The notes below the pieces were generated by a model. The model made no database searches, had not been told where the DNA came from, and saw only the letters and a program-made list of their open reading frames with translations. From Acidobacteriota bacterium (GTDB taxonomy: Bacteria > Acidobacteriota > Terriglobia > Acidiferrales > UBA7541), in NCBI GenBank assembly GCA_013289955.1, contig JABCYZ010000013.1:62001-126000 (forward strand): 64,000 nt of DNA, in the 5' to 3' direction. Each line of letters starts with the position of its first letter. The first letter of the stretch is position 1. The position numbers and the translations under genes are program-made. Below, piece after piece: positions 52,451 through 60,786 of this stretch.

Positions 52451-55159
52451 TCATTCGTGTCGCAAGGCCACCATGGGATCGACGCGCGTTGCTCGCCGCG
52501 CCGGAACGTAGCACGCCAGGGCGACAACGACACCAAACAAAATTGGGATGCAGGCAAACGTCCACGGATCTGTTGCGCGCACCCCATAAAGCAGACTTTC
52601 TAAGTACCGCATAGCGCCCGCTGCTACCGCGAGACCAATCACAATGCCAGTCAGCGTAAGTACCAAGCCAAGTCTCCCGGTCAGCCACAGAATTTCGTGC
52701 CGCCGCGCTCCGAGCGCCATCCTTATGCCGATCTCATGCGTCCTCCGCGCGACTCCATAGGCGACAAGTCCGTACAGGCCGATGGAAGCAAGCGTTAGCG
52801 CAAGAAGCCCGAATAGTGCCGATAGGCCCGCTACGAGACGCTCCTGATGGATCGTCCTGTCGATTTCTTCCGACTGAGTCTTCGCCTGAAAAATCAGAAA
52901 GTCAGAGTTAACCCGGCCGACGGAGTCTCGAACCATAGAGATTAGGCCTTTCGGGTCGCGTTGCGTGCGCAGCTCGAACGTAGGCGATCTGTACACAAAA
53001 GGTGTGAAGATCATGGCCCCGACTTCTTTGCGGATGCTCTCGTACCTTGTGTCGCCTACAACACCGATGACCTGAAGGTCAGGATCTTGCGGGCCAAAGT
53101 AGCCCAGCACTCGCCCGAGTGGATCGCCTTTTCCCAAATACCTCCTTACAAAGGACTGGTTGACGATAATGGGCTTCGGCTTGGCTGTCGGTTCAAAATC
53201 GGCCGCTGTGAACGTCCTTCCCGCAAGGAGCGGTATTTCCATCGTTTCGAAGAAGCCCGGCCCGATAGGAAGGAGGTCAGCCCAGAAAGCTGAGGAAGCC
53301 GGTGCGCCCGGGAAGATGAATTGGCCGCTGTCACCGCCGCCACCCAACATGGGCAGTTCCGAATAGCTTGCTGAGCTTACCCCCGGCAGCGCCGCGAAAC
53401 GGTTCCGGAGCTCCTGGTTTAGCTTGTCACATCGCGGATCATCGATCTTCAGTCCGCTTGCTGTCATATCTACGCTGAAGACAAGAATATTATTGGCTTT
53501 GAATCCGGTATCCTCTGTCTCCAGATTACGCACAGAACGTCCCAGCAATCCCGCTCCGAGGAGAACTAAGATCGAAGTCACAACCTGGATAAGGACAAGA
53601 GCCACGCTCAGATGCGCGGACTGTCGGGGAGTTGATCCGGACTGCGCGCCAGTAAGCTTCAGGATCGGAGCAACATCAACGCGGGAGCCGCGAAGAGCGG
53701 GAGCAAGCCCAAAGAGAATGCCCGCTACGGCGCAAACAGCGAGGGTGAAACCGAGAACGTGCCAGTCTATTCCGACGTCGAGCTGGATCGGAACGTAGGA
53801 ATTGGCGGAAAGAAACGCAACCAAGGACCTCGCGCCGAGCTCCGCGAAAAGGATCCCGAGCGCTCCGCCCGCAGCGGCGAGCATAAGGTTTTCCGTCAAG
53901 AGTTGCCGGACGATGCGCAACTGGGGGGCCCCGAGCGCGTTGCGCACCGCCATCTCCTTCTGCCTTGCCGATGAGCGCGCAAGGGTGAGCCCCGCCATGT
54001 TGGCGCATGCGAGCAACAACACGAGCCCGACCACGATCATCAATACGTAGAGTGACTTTGCATATTCCGTGCGCAGAGACGCGAGTCCTTCGGCGGCGCT
54101 ATAGATCGTGATTCGCGGGGTATCATCTGTTTTGAAGATGGCAGCCGGACCAGTTGTCGTGCTGGGGACAAACATCGCGTTCAGTTCTGATTGCACCCGG
54201 CTGTTTGTTACGCCTGGTTTCAGTCGCGCGAGTACATAAAGCCACAATGCATTGGGAGCCGTCCGGCTCGGCGGGTGAGGGTTTAGGATTGGTTCGGCAG
54301 CCAGCGGCGTCCAGAAATCCACCGGGACACCTGGATCAAAATCGGGAAAATCGCGGCCGGTGATGCCCACAATACGGAACGGCTTAAGATTTACAGCTGC
54401 CGTTTTTCCGAGAATGGCCGGATCGGCTCCTAGTTCGTTCCGCCAATAACGGTAGCTGAGGACAATGACCGGCTCAGCGCCGGAGATGTCATCATTGCCG
54501 TCAAGTGTCCGTCCGGCGATTGCCCGGGCACCAAGGGTCGAGAAAAAATCGCCCGAAACATACATGCCCTGCAGCCTCCCGGGGTGGCCTTCGATGCGAA
54601 CAACCGCATTGGCCTTGACGAAAGAAAGCACTCCGGAAAAAACGTCCTGCATCCCCCGAATCTGCTGGAACATCGGATAGGAAAACGAGCAAGCAGTTGT
54701 CAACGAAGATGTGCCCCCTCGCCCCCACGGGCAGCCGCCAAAACTTGCGAAGTAGATTGTGTTTGGTTCGCTACGCGCCGCCCACTCGAACAGAACGAGT
54801 TGCTGTGGATCGGGCACGGGCAAGGAACGCAGTGCCACCGCATTTATCAAACTGAAGATGGCGGTGTTGGCGCCGATGCCGAGGGCCAGCGTGAGGATAG
54901 CGACAACGGTGAAGCCAGGAGACTTGCGCAGCACGCGAAGGCCGAAGCGAACGTCCTGGCGGAGGTGATCCCACCAGAGCCAGCGGCGTGATTCGTAGAA
55001 TTGTTCCTTCGCCCTCGTGACGTTGCCGAAGGCCCGCCGGGCAGCAATCCGCGCCTCGTCCTCGCTTAATCCCTGTTCACGCAGGCGCTCCGTCTCGAGA
55101 TAGATGTGCGCTTCGATTTCCGCGCTGAAATCGGTCGGCTCCCGTTTGCGTCGGAACAT
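52451..55159 (-). CDS. ABC transporter permease, MacB/FtsX type (ADOP family)
   Basis: A 902-residue inner-membrane protein of the acidobacterial duplicated orphan permease type. An N-terminal soluble region of about 70 residues (EIEAHIYLETERLREQGLSEDEARIAARRAFGN) precedes a first membrane helix in SPGFTVVAILTLALGIGANTA. A MacB periplasmic core domain and an FtsX domain with three helices follow, then a second MacB_PCD/FtsX copy. The C-terminus has the family ending PARRATRVDPMVALRHE. No ATPase gene is adjacent. ATG at 55159 has AAGGAG upstream. These genes normally follow a PadR-family regulator; here that gene is present only as a broken remnant. Confidence 0.9.
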   Translation of the reverse strand: MFRRKREPTDFSAEIEAHIYLETERLREQGLSEDEARIAARRAFGNVTRAKEQFYESRRWLWWDHLRQDVRFGLRVLRKSPGFTVVAILTLALGIGANTAIFSLINAVALRSLPVPDPQQLVLFEWAARSEPNTIYFASFGGCPWGRGGTSSLTTACSFSYPMFQQIRGMQDVFSGVLSFVKANAVVRIEGHPGRLQGMYVSGDFFSTLGARAIAGRTLDGNDDISGAEPVIVLSYRYWRNELGADPAILGKTAAVNLKPFRIVGITGRDFPDFDPGVPVDFWTPLAAEPILNPHPPSRTAPNALWLYVLARLKPGVTNSRVQSELNAMFVPSTTTGPAAIFKTDDTPRITIYSAAEGLASLRTEYAKSLYVLMIVVGLVLLLACANMAGLTLARSSARQKEMAVRNALGAPQLRIVRQLLTENLMLAAAGGALGILFAELGARSLVAFLSANSYVPIQLDVGIDWHVLGFTLAVCAVAGILFGLAPALRGSRVDVAPILKLTGAQSGSTPRQSAHLSVALVLIQVVTSILVLLGAGLLGRSVRNLETEDTGFKANNILVFSVDMTASGLKIDDPRCDKLNQELRNRFAALPGVSSASYSELPMLGGGGDSGQFIFPGAPASSAFWADLLPIGPGFFETMEIPLLAGRTFTAADFEPTAKPKPIIVNQSFVRRYLGKGDPLGRVLGYFGPQDPDLQVIGVVGDTRYESIRKEVGAMIFTPFVYRSPTFELRTQRDPKGLISMVRDSVGRVNSDFLIFQAKTQSEEIDRTIHQERLVAGLSALFGLLALTLASIGLYGLVAYGVARRTHEIGIRMALGARRHEILWLTGRLGLVLTLTGIVIGLAVAAGAMRYLESLLYGVRATDPWTFACIPILFGVVVALACYVPARRATRVDPMVALRHE

Positions 55160-55179
55160 ACGCGTAGCTCCTTTTCTTC

Positions 55180-55455
55180 TGAGGTCCCAGAACCCGTCCG
55201 ATGGCAGCCATCCGCAGCTTCCACACCGTAGTTCCCTTGATGAGTCGTGTGCGGGCTGCGGAGGTCAGTGAGTAAAACCGCGCTTTCCGGTTGAGGCGCG
55301 CCCTGTTCGACCAACAGTTCTTCTTCGGATGTTTCCTGAATCACGCGCGCAATCCTTTGGCCGTGCTGCGATCCAAAGACGAGAGTGCCGGGGATTAACA
55401 GGTCCAGAGTGCCTTGGGGCAGTTCCAGGCGATCCCCAGCTCCTTGGGTAGACAT
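55180..55455 (-). pseudogene. PadR-family regulator remnant with internal deletion and frameshift
   Basis: From the ATG at 55455 the first 53 or so codons read like an ADOP-linked PadR protein (LELPQGTLDLLI, TLVFGSQHGQRIARVIQ, EEELLVEQG). After that the same frame loses all similarity. In the +1 frame the sequence continues with the PadR C-terminal half (NRKARFYSLTSAARTRL and MAAIGRVLGPQ). The segment normally lying between, GSLYPALxRLE plus the wing, is missing, so roughly 20 to 25 codons were deleted with a frame change. The junction lies at GGCGCGCC near 55296-55303. The protein as encoded cannot form a complete winged helix. Confidence 0.75.
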
Positions 55456-55607
55456 TTAACCTCAGCATGCCTTCACTCGGGTAAGATGTCAACCCAAAAG
55501 AAGAAAAACACACGAAGAGCGGTGATTCCAGAGTTCATTGAAGACTCTTGCCTTATAGAATGGCAGCAGACACTCCGATCACAGGCCCGGGGTCGTGAGT
55601 CGGGAGG
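55456..55607. promoter_or_regulatory. Upstream region of the broken PadR gene
   Basis: On the minus strand a perfect TTGACA (55492-55487) sits where the PadR/ADOP promoter is expected, but the matching -10 position reads CATGCT (55469-55464), a poor box. It is followed by ATCTTACCCGAGTGAAGG, a degenerate palindrome of the type bound by PadR proteins. Confidence 0.4.
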
Positions 55608-57419
55608 TTATCGTGGAGCTTCCGGCGCTCTCAAATGCGGGTCCAGTTCCGATGCTTTTTGAAACTCCTTGGCCGCTTCCTCTTTGTTTCCTTTCCGCTC
55701 TAAAGCCAATCCCAGTTGATAGTGTCCGGGAGCATAGCCCGGCAGTGACTGAATGGCTGCGCGAAATTGCGAAATCGCGCCATCCAGATCTCCGGCGTTC
55801 AAGAGCCTGCGTCCGGAGTTCGTCGCGAAAGTCGCCGCCTGTTCACTCGATAAATGCTTCAAAAGCTCCATGCCGGCGCGGCTCTCGGCGGCAGCTCCTT
55901 CTGTGTCCCCCATCTGGCGAAGAACGGCCCCGAGATTCGTGTGCGCCCCGGGAAAATCCGGCTGCAACCGGATAGCTTCTCGCAACGCATCGGCCGCCTG
56001 CTGCAACTCCCCTTTTTGCTTCAGTACGGAACCCAGCGTGTTATACGCCTCCGCATAGTCTGGTCTGGCTTGGATGGCCGCCCGCAGTTCTTCGGCGGCC
56101 GCCGCAAATTCTCCTTGCTGCCAAAGTGTCACGCCAAGTGTGAAGTGAGCATCCGACAGCTTGGGGTCCAGCTCCTCGGCTCTCTTGAACTCTCTGATGG
56201 CTTCAGGCAATCGGTCTTTCATCTTCAGCGCCAGACCGAGGTCATAGTGAAACGTGGCATCTTGAGGCGCAATTTTCAGTGCCGCTTCAAAATGCTCTAT
56301 TGCGGCGTCAAAATCCGTTTTCTGCAAATAGGCGGCGCCCAAGTTGCCTTCATAGCCGGCGTCGTTTGGCTTCAATTTCAACGCCGCCTCAAATTCCCGA
56401 ATGCTGTTTGCCGCTTCGGCAATCTGCAGGAGCGCCAGCCCCAGATCATTGTGCGCATCAGGACTCTCGGGCCGAATCTTCACTACTTCCCGAAATGCGG
56501 CTATCGCGCCTTCTCCATTGCCGGAGCGTTGCAGCAGGATCCCCAACTGTTTTTGCGCGTCGGCATTGCCGGGATCCAGCTTGGCCGCGTATTGGAATTC
56601 CACCAGCGCCGCGTCCACTGCTCCTTTCGATTTGAGCGTCTGCCCCAGGTAGTAGTGCGCCAGCGAATTGCCTGGCACGAGGCTGGTCGCCGCGCGTAAT
56701 TCGGACTCCGCTCCCTCAAGATCTTGTTGCTCTAACCGCAAAACACCGAGATGCAGATGAGCCTGTGCGAATTGCGGCTGAAGCTTCAGTGCCTCAGAAA
56801 ACTCGGCCGCAGCTTCCTCTATTTTCGATCGCTGGACCAAAACCGAACCGAGATCATCGTGCAGTTCCGGCCGGTTCGCTTCGATCGCAATCGCTCTCTT
56901 TAATTCCTCGATAGCACCGCCAGGATCCCCGGCGTTTAAAAGCACCTGCCCCAAGATGTGGTGCGTTTCCGAATCTTCGGGAGCCAATCGCACCGCTTCG
57001 CGCGCCTCGCTCACCGCACCCGGCGTATCTCCCTTCTGCAGCAGCGCGCGGGAAAGATTCATGTGCGCCTGCGCAAAATCGGGGTTCAAGCCCACTGCTG
57101 CTTTGAACTGCGAAATGGCCGGGTCGGTTTCACCTTGCGCCAGCAAAACCCATCCCAATGAGTTGTGCGCTTCCGGGCTACGCGGAATCAGCTGGAGCGT
57201 CTTTTCAAACGCCGCTCGCGCCCCCGCCAAATCCTTCCGCTCGAGAGCGTCGAGGCCTTGTCTGTAAAGCGAATTTGCAGCCGCGGCGTCCGGGCCAGGC
57301 TTCGAGTTTTTCGTCTGCGCGCGCAGGCCCGCCGGAACCAGGAGAACAGCCAGCAGAAGCGCCCCGGCTTTCAACACTGCCTTCCACCTGCGGCTAAATT
57401 TGAACGAGTACACGTTCAT
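55608..57419 (-). CDS. Exported TPR protein
   Basis: A 603-residue protein with an N-terminal signal (AGALLLAVLLVPAGLRAQ after basic residues) and about sixteen consecutive TPR units of regular 34-residue spacing (for example LGVTLWQQGEFAAAAEELRAAIQARPDYAE-like). The ATG at 57419 is chosen because the signal starts there; the upstream frame is not coding-like. It is divergent from a CRTAC1 gene with only 133 bases between, so the two probably share a control region. It is the third case in this window of an exported TPR array next to a CRTAC1 protein. No catalytic domain is seen. Confidence 0.83.
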   Translation of the reverse strand: MNVYSFKFSRRWKAVLKAGALLLAVLLVPAGLRAQTKNSKPGPDAAAANSLYRQGLDALERKDLAGARAAFEKTLQLIPRSPEAHNSLGWVLLAQGETDPAISQFKAAVGLNPDFAQAHMNLSRALLQKGDTPGAVSEAREAVRLAPEDSETHHILGQVLLNAGDPGGAIEELKRAIAIEANRPELHDDLGSVLVQRSKIEEAAAEFSEALKLQPQFAQAHLHLGVLRLEQQDLEGAESELRAATSLVPGNSLAHYYLGQTLKSKGAVDAALVEFQYAAKLDPGNADAQKQLGILLQRSGNGEGAIAAFREVVKIRPESPDAHNDLGLALLQIAEAANSIREFEAALKLKPNDAGYEGNLGAAYLQKTDFDAAIEHFEAALKIAPQDATFHYDLGLALKMKDRLPEAIREFKRAEELDPKLSDAHFTLGVTLWQQGEFAAAAEELRAAIQARPDYAEAYNTLGSVLKQKGELQQAADALREAIRLQPDFPGAHTNLGAVLRQMGDTEGAAAESRAGMELLKHLSSEQAATFATNSGRRLLNAGDLDGAISQFRAAIQSLPGYAPGHYQLGLALERKGNKEEAAKEFQKASELDPHLRAPEAPR

Positions 57420-57552
57420 TCTCGTAGAAAGCCTCAAAGAAAAAGGCCCGCATGAAAAATTCCTTCCGCTTTGCCAGTGAGCGTCCAACAGCGATTCCTC
57501 TCGCGCTCCGCCTTGACCCCGCTAAACCCGCACCTTAGTATGCCAAGAGTTC

Positions 57553-59367
57553 ATGATTTCCGGTCCGACTCATCGTTCGCTCTTCCGTTTCAAGGCTTCT
57601 TGGGTCGCGCTTGTTCTGCTCCCGCCTCTTTTGATTCTCTTCGGCGCAAGCCAGCTCCCCAAAAACGCTCCCAAACCTCTCGCCCATTTCACCGACATCG
57701 CGAAAAAGGCAGGCCTTGCCGATCCCGTGGTCTTCGGCGGCGTGGACACCAAGAAATACATCATCGAAACCACCGGAACGGGTGTCGCCATCTTCGACTA
57801 CGACAACGATGGCTGGCCCGACATTTTCATCGTCAACGGCACAAGCCTTGACGCGCCCGCTTCTCGAAAAGCGCCCACGAGCCATCTCTATCACAACAAT
57901 CACGACGGCACTTTCTCCGATGTCACGCAAAAGGCCGGACTTACCCACACCGGCTGGGGCCAGGGCGTTTGCGTCGGCGATTACGACAATGACGGCTGGG
58001 AGGATCTCTACGTCACTTACTACGGAAAAAACATCCTTTACCACAACAACGGCAACGGAACATTCACCGACGTGAGTGAAAAGGCAGGCGTCCAGGGCTC
58101 CGGAAAAGCCTGGGGCAATGGCTGCGCCTTCGTCGACTACGACCGCGACGGACATCTCGACTTGATGGTCGCCAACTACGTCGACTTCGATCTCCAGACC
58201 GCGCCTGTTCCCGGCGCGCGGGCCTCCTGCATCTGGAAAGGAGCTCCCGTGATGTGCGGGCCGCAAGGATTGCCGGCCGCAAAGAATATTCTCTATCACA
58301 ACAACGGCGACGGCACCTTCGAAGACGTCAGCGCGAAATCCCACATCGACAAAGCCGATGGCCACTATTCTCTCAGCGTCTCCACGCTCGACTACGACGA
58401 CGACGGATGGCCCGATATTTTCGTCGCCTGCGACAGCACCGCCAGCATTCTCTACCACAACAATCGCGATGGTACGTTCACCGATGTGGCCATCAGCGCC
58501 GGCGCCGCCTTCAACGATGACGGCCGCGCGCAGGCCGGCATGGGCTCAACCGTCGCCGACTACAACGGCGACGGCAAGCTCGACATTTTCAAAACCAATT
58601 TCTCCGACGACACCGCCACTCTCTATCGCAACAATGGCAACGGCACTTTCGACGACGTCACCTATCCTGCAGGCCTCGGCCTTAACACCAAATATCTCGG
58701 ATGGGGCGCCATGTTTTTCGATTTCGACAATGACGGCTGGCCCGATCTTCTTCTCGTCAACGGCCACGTCTATCCCGAGGTTGACAGCCAGCATCTCGGC
58801 AGCACCTTCCAGGAACCCCGCATCCTCTATCACAACAATGGCAACGGCACTTTCACCGACATTTCCGCCGATGCCGGCCCTGGAATCACCACGGCGAGCT
58901 CTTCTCGCGGCCTCGCCATCGGCGATTTGTGGAACGACGGCCGCCTATCCGCCGTCATCAGCAACATGAACGCCTCGCCGAGCCTCCTCGTCAACGACGT
59001 GCGGACCTCCAATCACTGGATCGCGTTTCGCCTCGTTGGGAGTTCCTCCGCCCCTGTTTCATCGCCAATGACAGCATCCGCGCCCGCTGCGCCACACTTC
59101 AAAACTAGCCGCGACGCCATTGGCGCGCGCATCACCATGAAAGCCGGCTCGCGCCTCTTCGTCAACGAAGTCCGCAGCGGCTCCAGCTACGATTCGAACA
59201 GTGACATGCGCGTCCACTTCGGCCTCGGCTCCGCCACCAAGCTCGATTCCGTTGAGATCCGCTGGCCCAGCGGCCTCGTCGAAAAATTCGACGACCTCGC
59301 CGTGGATGCCTTCCACACTCTCAAGGAAGGCAGCGGCGCAGCCGTTAAGCCTGAGCGGCAAAGGTAG
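57553..59367 (+). CDS. CRTAC1-family protein (FG-GAP/VCBS + ASPIC/UnbV)
   Basis: A 604-residue protein with a signal or anchor segment at about 16-32 (WVALVLLPPLLILFGAS). The propeller is built of FG-GAP/VCBS units with calcium loops (DYDNDGWPD, DYDRDGHLD, DYDDDGWPD, DYNGDGKLD) and NNGNGTFTD hairpins. It ends in an ASPIC/UnbV domain (SRDAIGARI, HFGLGSATKL, IRWPSG). It is colinear with the protein at 26891-28708 and likely its paralogue, but its export signal is of Sec rather than Tat type. Third codon positions are strongly C-biased compared with most neighbours. It is divergent from a TPR gene. Function unknown; ligand binding or scaffold is likely. Confidence 0.86.
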   Translation: MISGPTHRSLFRFKASWVALVLLPPLLILFGASQLPKNAPKPLAHFTDIAKKAGLADPVVFGGVDTKKYIIETTGTGVAIFDYDNDGWPDIFIVNGTSLDAPASRKAPTSHLYHNNHDGTFSDVTQKAGLTHTGWGQGVCVGDYDNDGWEDLYVTYYGKNILYHNNGNGTFTDVSEKAGVQGSGKAWGNGCAFVDYDRDGHLDLMVANYVDFDLQTAPVPGARASCIWKGAPVMCGPQGLPAAKNILYHNNGDGTFEDVSAKSHIDKADGHYSLSVSTLDYDDDGWPDIFVACDSTASILYHNNRDGTFTDVAISAGAAFNDDGRAQAGMGSTVADYNGDGKLDIFKTNFSDDTATLYRNNGNGTFDDVTYPAGLGLNTKYLGWGAMFFDFDNDGWPDLLLVNGHVYPEVDSQHLGSTFQEPRILYHNNGNGTFTDISADAGPGITTASSSRGLAIGDLWNDGRLSAVISNMNASPSLLVNDVRTSNHWIAFRLVGSSSAPVSSPMTASAPAAPHFKTSRDAIGARITMKAGSRLFVNEVRSGSSYDSNSDMRVHFGLGSATKLDSVEIRWPSGLVEKFDDLAVDAFHTLKEGSGAAVKPERQR

Positions 59368-59418
59368 CTCTCTTTTTCTTCCGAGCCGTACTAAAATTCG
59401 CTCGTTCTCTCTGATGGC

Positions 59419-60150
59419 ATGATGAAACCGGAATCCAAACCCAAGCCAAAAGCCAAGCCGCAGCCGGGGCGAGTGAGTAAATCGTTCGAAGCCGCGCTCG
59501 AACGTCTCCGATCAAATCTAGGCTGGGTGATCGTTTGGATTCCATTCAACGTGCAGAAAATCTGGGGAACGCGCGGGAGGTTTCGCGTGAAGGGAGAAAT
59601 CAACGGCTTTCGGTTTCGCACGTCGCTCTTTCCCACGCGCAAAGGCGTACACTTCCTGCTCGTCAACAAGAAAATGCAGGCCGGGGCACATGTGTCAGTG
59701 GGCACAACGGCGGAATTTTCTCTAGAACCTGATACGGAAGAACGTGTTGCAATCGTGCCGGCGGAACTGAAGCGCATCCTCGCCGAAGACAAGACCTTCC
59801 GGCGATGGTTCGATGCGCTGAGCTACTCCATTCGCAAGTGGATCTGTGACTGGATTACGCAACCGAAAAGCGCCGCTTCCCGGGTCCGCCGCGCCGAGCA
59901 AGTTGCCGAGCAGCTTTTTTCCGCAATGGAAGCCGAGCGCGAACTTCCTCCCGCTTTGAAGTTGGCTTTCACACGGGATCCCCGGGCCATCGAGGGCTGG
60001 AGCCGTATGTCGCCCTCGCATCGGCGCGGGCAGTTGATTGCCATCTTCTATTACCGCTCGCCCGAGGCTCGCGCCCGGCGCATCGAAAAAGTAGTGGCGG
60101 AAGCTATCGCCCTCGACGAGAAAAAGTCGAATAAACCGGCGGCAACGTGA
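59419..60150 (+). CDS. DUF1905 / YdeI (OmdA)-like protein
   Basis: A 243-residue cytoplasmic protein with two known modules. Residues about 45-115 are a DUF1905-like beta-barrel (FNVQKIWGTRGRFRVKGEI and GVHFLLVNKKMQ). Residues about 120-225 are the YdeI/OmdA 'bacteriocin-protection' region (PAELKRILAEDKTFRRWFDALS and the HRRGQLIAIFYYRSPEARARRI segment). A basic, Lys/Pro-rich N-terminal tail precedes them. ATGs at 59419 and 59422 are equally possible. It ends six bases from the convergent GlcG-like gene. The cellular role is not established. Confidence 0.85.
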   Translation: MMKPESKPKPKAKPQPGRVSKSFEAALERLRSNLGWVIVWIPFNVQKIWGTRGRFRVKGEINGFRFRTSLFPTRKGVHFLLVNKKMQAGAHVSVGTTAEFSLEPDTEERVAIVPAELKRILAEDKTFRRWFDALSYSIRKWICDWITQPKSAASRVRRAEQVAEQLFSAMEAERELPPALKLAFTRDPRAIEGWSRMSPSHRRGQLIAIFYYRSPEARARRIEKVVAEAIALDEKKSNKPAAT

Positions 60151-60156
60151 TGCCCG

Positions 60157-60648
60157 CTACTTCAACACATCGGCGCCCGCTTTGGCGCACTGCCCGTCTT
60201 GCGCGCTGGTCGCGCCGGACACTCCGATTGCTCCCACGATCTTTCCGTCCATCACCAGCGGAATTCCGCCTTCCACCGCAGTGACTCCCTTCAAGCTCAA
60301 AACGCGCAGCCCGTCTCCTCCGCCCGCCAGCGTATCCTGAAATGCCTTCGTCGGCCGCTTGAACATTACGGCGGTCCGCGCCTTTTCAATCGCCAAATTC
60401 GCGCTGCCGATTTGCGTGTTATCCATTTTTTCGTAGTAAACGAGATTCCCCGCCGTATCCACAATCGAAACCGCCATGTTCCAATGATTCTTCTCGGCCT
60501 CCGCCAGTGCCGGCGCTGCGACCTTCTTCGCATTTTCCAGGCTCACGTTCGCGCCGTAGGGATTTGGCATCTGAGCTCGCGCCATCGCCAACCCGCAAAG
60601 CAAAATCCCCACCGCAATAACGGACCTCACCACAGTTTTTCGCGACAT
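60157..60648 (-). CDS. GlcG/HbpS-family heme-binding-like protein, exported
   Basis: A 163-residue protein with a signal peptide (VIAVGILLCGLAMARAQ) and a GlcG/HbpS domain: SLENAKKVAAPALAEAEK, AVSIVDTAGNLVYYEKMD, KARTAVMFKRPT and the GGIPLVMDGKIVGAIGVSG segment. Family members bind heme or act as redox sensors and are common in many bacteria; no glycolate operon is present here. A GGAGGAAAGAG ribosome site precedes the ATG at 60648. Secreted monodomain proteins of this type are common but their function is not settled. Confidence 0.88.
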   Translation of the reverse strand: MSRKTVVRSVIAVGILLCGLAMARAQMPNPYGANVSLENAKKVAAPALAEAEKNHWNMAVSIVDTAGNLVYYEKMDNTQIGSANLAIEKARTAVMFKRPTKAFQDTLAGGGDGLRVLSLKGVTAVEGGIPLVMDGKIVGAIGVSGATSAQDGQCAKAGADVLK

Positions 60649-60786
60649 ACTCTTTCCTCCTCCAGTTTCTGCACACCCTTTCCCTTACGCCCAAACAGCC
60701 GCCACACTATATCGGAACTACGCTGTATTTGGTTAAACGTTATGCGGCCACGCAGACCAATCTCATCCGCTGTTTATCCGGCGCCC
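60649..60786. promoter_or_regulatory. Region upstream of the GlcG-like gene
   Basis: A 138-base gap that also follows the second ADOP permease gene stop. It contains TTTGGTTAAACG at 60728-60739, another copy of the GGTTAA half-site, and no clear terminator. Confidence 0.3.

Noticed and set aside
57780..58900. Regular DNA repeats suggestive of a repeat array or CRISPR
   Set aside because: The periodic similarity is in-frame coding for FG-GAP/VCBS units; spacers are coding and not unique.
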